The notes under the pieces were generated by a model. That model was not told the origin of the DNA and did not search any database. It saw nothing but the letters and a program-made list of their open reading frames with translations. Below are positions 10,260-22,400 of a stretch of 64,000 bases of DNA, in pieces. The DNA lies in contig OX424569.1 of NCBI GenBank assembly GCA_949152475.1, positions 29,495,950 to 29,559,949 of the forward strand. The letters run 5' to 3'. The stretch's first letter is position 1; every line of letters begins with the position of its first letter. A program made the position numbers and the translations under genes. This DNA is from Terebella lapidaria. Lineage: Eukaryota; Annelida; Polychaeta; Terebellida; Terebellidae.

Positions 10260-11639
10260 CATTTTTCACATTAGATTCCGAGTGTTGAAGTTGTTATCAT
10301 ATTGAATGCAGGTGGTCTATTCTTCCTTTTTGTTGTAAGATTTTCCCAAATTTTCGGAAGTTTGAACAATTGTTCAAAGCATATCTGCGAAATAGAAGCA
10401 GAAGAATTATGTGAAGTAACAGTTGTTACACCAGCCATTCGATTCATGCTGCACAATACGAAATGGTGAGATCATAGTGTATTTCTAAGGACAGGCAAAA
10501 CATCTGTCAATACGAAGATATCGACGAGAAGTTTTCGGTCCGTACAGTTGAGGACTGCTATTCATGTGGGGAGTATATCAGTTATGTTGATTTTTTTTAT
10601 TCAGATACATAACGTATAATTTGCGTAGAAGTTGAAGCAAATCCAATGGCAAAGTGGAGTAAGTAACCCATGCATGTTGGTGAATTTTATTCATTCATGC
10701 CTTAATCATACTTTGCAACGTGTCGCGGCAGCAATGGAGATTCGTCATGGTGCAAATACGACAATAAAATACATGTATTGCCGTCCGAATAGATGTGATT
10801 TGCAATTTTTTAGAACAAATCACACCCACATTGCAGAATATATTTGTGTCTGGCAACGAACTGACGCATAAGATTATTATGGGATAATGGAGTGCACATG
10901 CATTCATGGTCAGTTATGGTCGTGCCAGCATAGTATTTATATCACAAACACCTCTTCTAACTGGTCATCCGTGTATTTAAACTATACCAACATTTCATGT
11001 AGTTACGTTTGTAATATATTGAGGTTTCACCAAATAACCCAATGTTCATATGTGGTATCTTGGTAGGTACACATGCACTTGCCATACACCTATATTGTAA
11101 CTAGTTTGTTTCGATTTTAGTGGGGTATTGGAAAAGTAGGTGTTCAGTGAAAACAACTATATATATGATGACGGCAGTGTGACACTAGCTGTAAACACTT
11201 GCCCAGGTTTGTTTTAATGCCAAAAATGTTGTATTTAAGTTTGCATATGTCATCAACAAAATCTATTTTTTGGTGGTAATAATTTGATATATCTATTCAC
11301 ATCGCTACTATGATGGATATCTGCGAAATACAATGCTACATCCTAGGATGACACTTCTGAGTTTGTTTCATCCGCAGTTAAAACTGCACTCAGCTGTTAT
11401 TATTTCCGCTTTCATATTGGTTCCTCGATGGTTACGGGTCGGTTTGAATACATTATGAATGTTTTCCCAGCATTGAATATCGCCTTTCATTGAACATGTC
11501 TTGGCAATTTATTGATAACATATAAATTACCCTATGAATTTAGACACCCTCGTGTTTATAGTAAATACATTTCGATGATAATTGAGTCAATACAAACAAC
11601 GAAGAGAAACTTAGTGCAAAGGTTTCGCGGAAATACCGG

Positions 11640-12460
11640 GTCGTTCGCGTCTGGCACTCTCACATGGTCAAATTATGATCAGCCGATGTAACGAAGAAGT
11701 GTGTAACGAACGATCTGTCAAGGACCAGTCAATACGACCATGTTGCGACCTTTAATTTTTTGTGATCTTGAACGAATCGTGACACGAACGTTCAACTGGT
11801 CGTAGAGGTCGTTATCGGCCGCAGCAAAACTAGTCGCAGCAAGTTCGACCTTCGATATCTGTTCGCACGTTGGTCTTGCCTAATCGTGCCACCAGTTAGA
11901 AAAGATGGCTCCACCAATCGGACATTGTCGCGCGTTTTGGAATAACCAAAATGGTCGTGTTACTTGTCGTGCAACCTAGTGATTAGTGGTGCAATCAGTC
12001 GTACAACCTCACGATTAATGACGCAATTAGTCACGACCTGTATCGAGTGCGAGTCAGTGCGACCTTACGATTGGTGGTACCATCCATTTGGGAACCTCCC
12101 CGGGGCGAGGATAAACATGCGGTGGAAAAAATTTACGTGACACACTAAAATGTTTTAGCATTTTGTCTAAACTATAAAACTGCAAAGTATGTTTCTTGTT
12201 CAAGTTTCTGACGAACGGACGTGCCTCCGGTTGCGATTTATCGTACGAATAATCATTAGTCGCAACGACTAGTCGTACGACTGCCTGCGATCAATCTATT
12301 GCGTGATCGTACAACCAAGCGTACCGCCAATCGAATAGTCACCAGTTGCGATGGTCGTTGCGATCACTGGTGATCAGTCGTAAACCTGCAAAAGTGAAAC
12401 TAATCGTGCGACCATAAAATCGTATGACTCAGTGTGAATCGGCCTGTACCGTTTGATCAA
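11640..12460. repeat. Degenerate GTCG/CGAC-rich interspersed repeat
   Basis: About 800 bp in which short words such as gtcgtacgact, gtcgcaacgac and gtgcgacc recur in both orientations, unlike the AT-rich surroundings. It has the look of an old, internally palindromic DNA element. Clear terminal repeats and a target duplication could not be identified. Confidence 0.4.
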
Positions 12461-12976
12461 CATATGGAGCGTTAGTTCCCAGACTACAAAGAAATGTATT
12501 TTTAGTGGATTTCATTCACAATCCCAATCAATTTGTATCATCCACGTGCTCTCGTCTGCTGTCTTCTTCAGTATCCAATAAGAACCGAAAGAAACCATCC
12601 GTTCAGCTGTAGGTCATTGGGTTTATGTGTGACGTCATATACAAGAATAAGGATAGCGGTCTAATATATTTGTCATACTAGTTCACGTGTTTTCCTCTGG
12701 TGATTTATTCATCTTCGGAAGTGTCTCTATAAAACTAATGTTTTCCTTCCACAATGCATTTATTTTCGGTTAATGTTACATGCCATTACGGTATGGTTCT
12801 AAGCTATATCTTGTTGTTTATTTTGCAACACAAAACGTCATTGCATGTAACATGCATGTTTATACACCCTGTTTACATATGATCCAACTTAAGTGTATGG
12901 CAAATAAATCACAGGCAATTCAACGGTTCAAAATCAACATAGCATTTTATTTACTTGGGAGCATATAACGTTTGTG

Positions 12977-12983
12977 TATAAAA
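12977..12983 (+). promoter_or_regulatory. Possible TATA box upstream of gene C
   Basis: The motif tataaaa, ~420 bp before the gene C start codon. If used, the leader would begin near 13007 and pass a GTAAGT donor at 13125, suggesting a 5' UTR exon spliced to an acceptor before 13397. Supported by motif only. Confidence 0.25.
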
Positions 12984-13396
12984 TGGTCCGTATATTTGTA
13001 CTGACCATTCAAGTGCGTTTATGTCAGGGTCACAATGTCCGATTTGAAAAGTAGTAAAATATTTGCCACTGTCGAAGCAAACAAATCACCGCCAGTCCGA
13101 ACTCTGTCACCAGATATAGCCGTTGTAAGTTTGAATAAATGTTGATAAATGTATTATATTTACTATTTCCAGCATTTCTTTAAGATCCGATAGATATGTA
13201 CATAATGCGCGATCGTACGCCTGATCGCGTTTGATTTTACACCCGTATGTACAAATATTCCAAAGAGATCGAAATGGTTTAAGTTTTGCCTTTTAAACTT
13301 CTCATATTGCCAAACAGACCACACTTGGGGATATATTTCCAGTGTTAAGATCGAATTATTTCACGGGATAAGACTATTCACCGTTTAATAATTGTC

Positions 13397-13499
13397 ATGA
13401 AGACTAATATATTAAACCGCGGATTACATATTCCATGGAAAGTTTACTTTAGTTTGATACTTCTGCCTATCGCTGTATCTGTCACTAATGCCGCTACGG
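13397..13499 (+). CDS. Gene C exon 1: signal peptide
   Basis: The ATG at 13397 starts MKTNILNRG followed by the hydrophobic run VYFSLILLPIAVSVTNAATG, ending at a GTAAGT donor in phase 1. This is a typical cleavable signal peptide with a small-residue cleavage site near TNA-A. It was chosen over the ATG at 13035, whose exon ends in phase 0 and has no signal. Confidence 0.8.
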
Positions 13500-16400
13500 G
13501 TAAGTAAATATTATTGATATTTTTTTTCCACGATTATACAATTCTGTGATATGATTGGATGATATTGGTTTCATGTTGAGCTCATACAGAATAAAATCGT
13601 GTTATTCATTGTCGAAACGTTGAATATCATATTATTACACGAATATGCAATTGCGAGCAATCTAATTGTTGTTATTTATTAATTGATTATGCGTTGATTT
13701 ATTTTTATATATTCAGTGATTTAATCACGGTACTATATATTCATTTAGTATGCACAAACGGCGCGACATTTGGGTTTACGGTGCCGGATATGCCATACAT
13801 TACAACCGTATCTCCCACATCGGAGAACGAAGGTATGAATTCCAATTTCTTAATTGTATGAACATTGTAACAATTCTTGAACAAAAAGACTTATTTGTGC
13901 TGTTCTCTGCAGGCATTGCTTGGACGCTACATCCGTTTGATTGTTGTGGGGTCGTCACAAAATTCCGAATCCTCAACAACTTCAACGATTACATTTACTT
14001 CAATATCTGGGAGATATCCACGACTGATCCTACGCAGGCGACCCTGAAGGATGCTCATTTAGACTACGGTATCGATTTTTTGTGGTATTATTGTTTCGTT
14101 TTTTTAACAGAAATTCTGCATCCCTTTTTTGTGTATGATATACATCGTTTTGTCTACGTACATTTTATCTATTGTTAGATCCAAGTGTGATCTCGTTGAC
14201 GTGATCGTAAACATATAAATAATTGAAATAATACTGGTGAATTTAAAAAAAAATCCAGATACTGTATGATAATTTAGCCGTTCAGTACAGCATCACAAAA
14301 AATGCCCAATCGCGCGCTGATTGGTTGAAAAATGGTCACACGAGCTCCCATTAATTTGCTTATTTCAGCCGACTTCGCTTCGTTTATATGATTTTCTGAG
14401 GTGTCATAAAATGATATTGCACCTAACCGATCTCGATATTTGCATATTGTCATTGTTATCGATGAATAAACTAGTGAATCAGGCGGGTGTCCATGGGTGC
14501 CCCGGTAGAGGAATGCTTCCGGTTGGAAACCCAGCCATTAACAGATGCATTTACTTGCAAACATTCATATTTTAGATCCTAATGGGACCCGAATGTTTTG
14601 CAGTGTACAACAGCTCGTGGTATGTGGACGTGGATCTATCATATGACAACCAGATGGTTGTACGACCGGACTGGGTATTCGGATGGTACGTATCACTGTT
14701 CCAATCTATATTCCACTATAGGTACTCTGTGCTTCGCCGTGTTTTAACGATACGTGGGGGTATACACCCTGCCATATGGCATAGAGCGTTGTCCGGCCTA
14801 GTTCTTTTGTTTAGGGTTCAGGTCATGTTGTTGTCAACCCTGTAATGCTAACTTTCTGGCAGCTGATGCCGACACATTTGGTCGGAGTAACATATTTTTT
14901 GCTGTAAAATACTGACCATATCACCTTAGATCGGGGATTCGATGCAGTGTAAGAGATACCAATGGACGAGTCTGTACTGTTCAACTATCCATAGGAGACC
15001 AATTTGTTCAGAAATAGGCTCTCGCCCACAGCTGTGGTCCACAAATATGTAGTGTCCAAACATTAATCACAATGTTTTCAAAACTTATGGTCCATGTACA
15101 GCAACAACGTATGAACTCGAGGTTTCAAGTACTTCAAAATTCAATTGTGAGCAATATAAAGGTCCAACGTCATCTAAATAGGGCTCTAATAATTTATTAT
15201 TGATTCGCTTGTGGCGCGTCAACGCTCTAAGGACATGGTGCACGCTCTAAAGCTGCATGGTCCAAGTTAACAGTCTGGAATTGCTTGCGTTAATGTGTAG
15301 TCTTTGGATGGAATATCCAAAATGGGTTCATTGAAACTTCACATAAAACGCTTCAGAAAATGGTTACTTGTTCATCAAAACAACCACAAACTTTCTCAGT
15401 GGCTGTCATGGAGAAACTCGTTTCACAAATGACACGGAATATCAAAGCGTGATTACATAATATATCAACAGTTACAGAAAAATGACAACGAAATTGCTAG
15501 CGTGACGATACATTGTTATACTGGCGTATGAAGTTCGGCACGAAGGAGCGTTGATATCGGGCCGTGCGACACTTGAGCGACTGGAGCCTCACACCGGATC
15601 TCAGCTTTTGATAGTTGGCGTGAAGTGGGTGTGTCGTGTCTGCCATAATCACATTTTGTTTTGCAGCACAAAACTTCGCAAACAACCTATCTAATGAAAT
15701 GCATTTAGTACCGATTACTTTCCCACACCGTCTGATCATGCGTGACATCCCCGTCAGGTCATGTTTGGTAGAATTTCCGTAATACACAGTAATACCAAAA
15801 GTGATAGTGCTTTCAATTACAGATTTATGAAACAGTTCCATTATTTTACGACTGACTTTGAAATCTTTTAGCTTACGTAAGAAATACAACTTTTTCTGTA
15901 GTTTGCCAAACACAAGCTTGCTATTTTGCTTCCAAGTCAATTTGTTATCAATGACAGTTCCGACCAAACCATTATCAATATTGTTGACTAAATTATTATC
16001 TGCTGTAAAGGAAGGACTTCAGAAGTATTGTGATACTGCTTATTCCAGAAGTGGAATTAATCACATGTGGATTTCGAAGAATTCAAAAGAGCTTATTGAA
16101 AATCTCAAATCACGCTCATTTTCCACAATAACCAGTATCAAAACTTTTGACTTTTCTACCCTTTACATAACCATACCTCACTCTAAACTTGAAGAAAGGT
16201 TGAAAAATCTCATAATACAATGCTTTTTCCATAAGAATGGGAAAAGACGTTATAAGTACCTGGTAGTTAAATATAAATATGTTTATTTCGTTCGAGAACA
16301 TTCAGCATCAGACACTAAATATACAGAACCGATGTTGTTGGTATGCTGGAATTTCTAATCGACAACATTTCCTAGAGTTTGGTGGTGAAATATTCCAACA

Positions 16401-19400
16401 AACTATTGGAATTCCAATGGGGACTAATTGTGCTCCATTGTTGGCAGATTTGTTTTTATATTCATACGAAGCAGAGTTCATACAATCGCTTCTGAAGAGA
16501 GGAGAAAAGAAGCTAGCCAGTTCATTCAATTTCACATACAGATTCATTGACGATGTATTGTCATTGAACAATCCAAAGTTCAGTGATTATTTACATCTCA
16601 TATATCCGGATGAACTGGAAATTAAAGACACCACGGACTTCTCCAAGTCTGCAGCATATCTTGACCTATACCTCGAAATAGACAAAAATGACAATCTATG
16701 TACCAGATTATATGACAAACGTGATGACTTCACTTTTCCCATCGTAAATTTCCCAGTACTGAGTAGTAACATACCAGCAGCTCCTGCGTATGGCGTCTAT
16801 GTGTCTGAACTCATTCGATATGCTAGAGCTTGTTCCAATTACCAATATTTTCTAGCCAGAGCCAAAATGCTAACTAATAACTTATTAAAGCAGGGCTATT
16901 TGAGATCTAGATTGCAGTCGACCTTTAAGAAGTTTTATGGTCGTCATCAGGAATTAATAGACCATTTCGGTCTGTCTGTAACTCAGATGATGGGAGATAT
17001 CATCACATCATGTTGATTGGTACTTGTAGAGTCGTGATTATAACCTAACTATGTCCTTCATCTCGATGGCATTCATTTTGGATATCACAGTGGGTGTCGC
17101 ATGCGAGGCAAGAGAAGCTTACTCTTACTGGTACACCTGATCTCACATTTGGCTTCGCCGGATGTCTTTGATATTCAAATTGCTCGGACCTTGATCACCA
17201 ATTTAGAATTTTTGTCCAACCTTAACATACCGATTGTGTAAATTTTGTCCATGGATTTTGAGTTTAGTCTTGCGGATTGTTTGGTGTTAGGTATCATACT
17301 TGTCTATAACAATATTTCCACAATTATACACCTTCGCAAAATTGAAAATCAGTTCTTTTGTTTTTGATACATTTAGCTCAAGGCAGTTTTTCCGACACCA
17401 ATTTGTGAACTCCAAGATACGCGACTGATAGTTCGTTAGACCCGTTGGATCACGTGACAGTTTACCGATAATTGCGGTGTTGTCGGCGTACTTGATGATC
17501 TCACAATTGTCGAAGCTGGAACGGCAATCGTCCGTGTACAGCGTGAACAGGACCGGTGACAACACGCAGCCCTGTGGTGCTCCTGTGCTGACAAGAGTGT
17601 ATCCGACATCAGTTGTCCCACGCACACTCGCTGAGGTCTGTTTGTCAGATAGTCTTCTATCCATATCACGAGAGCCCTATTTAGATGACGTTGTGCCTTT
17701 ATATTGCTCACAATTGAAGTTTGGAGTATTTGAAACCTCCAATTCATACAGTGATGCTGTAGGTGGACCGTAAGTGTCGAATACATTTCGATCAATCTTT
17801 GGACACTACATATTTATGGGCCACAACCGTGGGCGAGGGCCTGTTTCTTGACAAATTAGACTCCAATGGATAATTGGACAGGACAGGATTGTACAATAGT
17901 ATCTCGCACACTGCATCGAAAACTCGTTCTGAACATGGTGAAGTATTTTACATAAAAAATATATTTTACTCACCATGCGTCGTAATCAGTTCAGAAGAAG
18001 TTAGCGATACAGCGTTGACAATGACATGACCTGACGCCTGAACAAAAGAACTAGGTCGGTCAACGCTCTATGCCTTTTGACAGGGTAAATAGTTGATGCA
18101 CACTGTTCTGTAGGAACCGGCATAACATAAAATTTATATCAGTACCATAGGATCACCCGCAGTTTGACAGATTCCACCGGGTACATGACCATGAATCTAC
18201 ATGTATTGTTATAGTAGCAATAACAATCCAGGTGATATGCACCAAACAAAAAATCTTGAGCCGCAGATAACAGTAGACATCAAAATGTTGTGGACACACC
18301 GTCCTTTTCCATTGTAGTTTTCAGGTGGTAATGTAAAAGATTCATTCCCAAACTCTGTACATGTAATTAAATTTTCTAGATACCTGGGGAGGGCTGGAAG
18401 GCCCTCATTTTACTTTCGTAAAAATCTTAAGCTCGATGGCCAATCGTCGCTTCCCTTAATTCACATTATGTGACTTTTCACAATGAGTTCCAATGACTTT
18501 TCAGGACCGGTCTTTACCACGAGTTGATCATGTATGACGTCAACCCGATGTTTGCCACAACCAATTTCTCGCATCACGACAACGCCTTCGGCGTTTCGAC
18601 AGAGTTCTACACGCCAGGTTCCACGCTCAACTTCCAGACTGGCGGTAAAGGAGTACGGCTGTTCGGAGTACAGGCTCATGTACACCCAGGTATCGATTAG
18701 TGATCGATTATTCGTTATGTATTACTTATTGATATCCAATACTTGATTGATTCAGTTCTAAATCGATTATAATCACTTATAGACACAGGTTTATTTATTC
18801 ATTCATTATTTGTGAGCCAGCGTTGACTCAATCAAGAAGCCATCAATTACGCCAATCAATAATGAATAATTCAGTAATTGATTGAATAATTCAATCATTG
18901 AATGAGTAGTTTTAATGAACGGTTGACCGTATAAATGAAAGTTTCGTGAATAAGTAAATATCTGCTATTCTAATCGAATTTATCTGTGCTCATGGCATTT
19001 TTTCCATCAATTGTATCATTTTGTCAGGATTCGCTCCTTACTTTTACAACGTCCCCGGTATTGCCGGCGCCTATTCCACTGATGGTATTGACCACGTAAT
19101 ACTGGTCATCTACCCCATGGACTATATAGCTAGGAAGGTCTCGTATTTGCAAGTCAGTCTCAAGGCGGTGTACCCGCCTACGGACATCTTTGGATTAAAC
19201 GAAACATCAAGTATGAGTACAGAAACGGTGGGACTATTACGATGTAATATCCACTGTATCATACTATTGCTGGGCGTATAATTCCAAGCATAATGTGATA
19301 TATTGGCGATGATATCAAATGATACAATGTTTACAATGCAAAAAAACAAACAATCAATTTTTTTACTTCTCCTGTGCTCGAATTCGTGGATATAATAATA

Positions 19401-22400
19401 AAAATATATCTGAAAACGTACGATCGACCATACACCATACATACGACCATTTAGCGCAATATACCCCACACACATAATGTAGGTTCATACGTTCATACAG
19501 ACGAGTTGATCGTGAACGCCTCACTCGCCGGTGCCACATTCTATCCCGGAGATCCTTACGAAGTCGAGCTGGAGGTAACGGATAATTGTCTGGATCCTGT
19601 GTCGGCAAACCTAACCGTATATGTCTTCGACGACGAACCAGGTGATTGATTGATTTATGCGTATATCCCCCTCGGAGGGGCATGGGGATTAAAGTCTTAA
19701 AAGACAATATGAGACCAAAGACCATGAGAGCCTTGTATAATCTACTCGGGAATACAAATTTCATTCATTTCATATTGTACATGTATTATGTTGTGAATCT
19801 TGATTCATCATGGTTAAGTATAATACACGAAAAACGTTGATACCGTTCAAGACTGTTCGACGACTAACCACGCTGGCACTCAGCTGGAGAACTGGTATCA
19901 GACGGAGTCCGAGAGCAACTATACGGGTAAATATAGTGTCAGCTAAATTTGTGATATCGAAAAAATGGATGAAGTAATCTCTTCCCTCTGAAGTTAAACT
20001 TAATCGAATACACTATATAAATTCCATATAATTAGTATATGGAACACTATTGTTAGACGATACTGGAAATGAGCGGAACGTTCATTACTTTAACTGTAGA
20101 AAGAAACGACACTAGACTCTATCTTAGGTCCGTCGTCGTCCGTCTACATTTTAATCTTTGAAGTTTACAATCGAATCTTTCTGAAATTTTGCACAAAAAT
20201 GCCTGAAAATATTTCGAGAAGGAAGTAGTTTTTATTTTTGCAATTCTTTCAAAATGGCGGTCGTTTAATCAGATTTGAGATTTTTGTTTCGTAAGTTTCC
20301 CCTGATATACCTCTGTGACATATATACGTTTCGTTACCATTGAATTGCCCACCTGCGTATGGCAGTCTTTTTGAATGTTTCGACAGGTCCCAAATGACAC
20401 TTTCTCATGTTAAATTCTCCTAAAGTATGCTTTATAATGGGAAACATTTTTCCTGATATCTCGTTTAATATTGAGGTTGGAAATCAATTGTGGGCTTATA
20501 GGAAATGATAAATGCCGGATATTCTCGTGACCTTGTATTTGACCTTTGACCTAATTTTCAAGGTCACAGCACAAAATGACTAACATCTCGCTTATAATCG
20601 ACTTTATAGCTTAGAAATCATTTGTGAATATTTGGAAATGATATACACTGAATATCCTGGTGACCCTGAGTTTGACCTCATTTTCAAGGTCAGAGAACAA
20701 AATGGTTAATATCTCGCATATTGTCGTCTTTACAGCTTAGGAATCCATAGTGAACATATAGCAAATGATACATGTTGGATATTCTGATGACCTTGAATTT
20801 GATCTTTGACCTCATTTTCAAGGTCAGAGAACAAAATGGGTAATATCTAGATCATTATTGACTTTACAGCTTACGAACCCTCAATGAACATATAGGGAAA
20901 GATATATGCTGAGTATTTTGGTGACCTTGCATTTGACCTTTACCTCATTTTCAAGGTTAGAGAACAAAGAAGGTTGATATCTTGCTTTTTTATCGACTTA
21001 CCAGCTTAGGAAACAATTGCGAACATATTGGAATTGATATATGCTGAGTATTCTCATGACCTTGACCTTTGACTTCAATTTCAAACTCTGATCGCAAAAT
21101 GGCTGAAATCCCACTTATTATCGACTTTACAGCTTAGGAATCAATTGTGGACATGCTAGAAATGATATGGGCTGAATGTTCTCGTGTCCTTCATTGACCA
21201 ATGACCTTATTTTCAAGGTCATGGGACACAATGGGTATATCTAAATAGAAAAGAATAGAATTTATTTTCGTTTTCACATCAGCAGTACGTGTCAATATAT
21301 ATATATATACAGATACGTGCAAATATTTTCAGGGTTTGATGGAAAATAAGGCTACCAAATTAGCATCTGCTGTCTTCCATTTGGTCCCTTAGAAAAAAAT
21401 GTGAACATTTACAAAACAACCTAAACACATATACCAAATATAAGTATATCAGTGTATAATATTTATATTATAGATATGAATAATACTAAACAGGTAGGAG
21501 TTGATAGTTTTGATTAGTAAGGCTTGCCCGGCCTGACAAGGAAACACCAGTGGAGAGGAGGGGAGAAATACATCATACCGTGACCAAATCCAGGCTCTAA
21601 TGAAAAAAAAGGTCCGTATAGACCGATCCAAACTATCAGTCAAGTGCGAAAACTTGTGCAAAAAACATTTGTACATTTTATGGTTGAAGAGTAGAAAGAT
21701 GTCGTATAATTACTTAACACTTTTTTAAAAGTATGTTTGGAATCATAATTGCCAATTTGCTGTACAATTGAATTAGATATGACAGGGAAATTATACAATG
21801 GGAGTTTTTTGGCAAAACTAGAATTGCACCTTTTCTCACATAATTCCTTAGATTGTCGCGTAATATGTGTTTGTTGAATTTCATGATTGTACTTGTAGAC
21901 GTTTGAAAATGATAAAAATGATCTAAATTGTTGACATATAGGAAATGATATATGCTGAATATTGTCGTGACCTTACAGTTGGAATCAATTTCAGAAGCAG
22001 CCAAATTTAGCATTATTGTTTGTCACGCAAACTTGAAAGTACATTTCGAGATAGTCGGGAACAAAGAGCCTAAAATACCAAGAGGCGGCACTTACATTCG
22101 ACCACATGGTGACAAATAAAACAAAAGACCAACATCGCCAGAGAAGGAGCGACCTGCTCACCAACTGCTCACAATGGCACTGCCGGGCAATATCTTGTGA
22201 GTTATATGTTGAATCGCCACTGGAGGAGTGGTCAGTTCGGAAATACGACCGAGTGCCCGCTCTTGGTATTTTAGGCTCTTTGGTCGGGAATATATAGGAA
22301 ATATGCATGGAAACAGTGGATAGAGAATGATCGGCCTGTCTACATTGCCGGTTGCCACAGTATCTAGACAAATACCAGTGACGTCACAAGACCGTGTGTA

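Larger units (their letters stand above)
10260..13396. other. Divergent intergenic region between genes A and C
   Basis: Contains no convincing gene. It separates the start codons of gene A (minus) and gene C (plus), so both promoters should lie here. A TATA-like box (tataaaa) at 12977 is ~420 bp before the gene C ATG, and another is at 12728. From ~11640 to 12440 there is a stretch dense in gtcg/cgac words (listed separately). Confidence 0.5.
14778..18074. mobile_element. Nested element with ~400-bp inverted arms in gene C intron 4
   Basis: The left arm (14778-15187) and right arm (17671-18074) are imperfect inverted copies. They begin ggcatagagcgttg / caacgctctatgcc and end at cgtcatctaaatagggctct and its complement. 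Between them lie, on the minus strand, two pieces of one CR1-like LINE and, on the plus strand, a Penelope-like element that separates those pieces. No clear target duplication flanks the arms. Either the arms are long terminal inverted repeats or they are two opposed copies of the LINE's 5' region; an FDT..P motif just before the RT in the right arm favours the second reading. Confidence 0.65.

Noticed and set aside
13035..13124. ATG at 13035 with a GTAAGT donor as the gene C start
   Set aside because: The exon ends in phase 0 and has no signal peptide, whereas exon 2 needs phase 1. The ATG at 13397 gives both. It may still be a 5' UTR exon.
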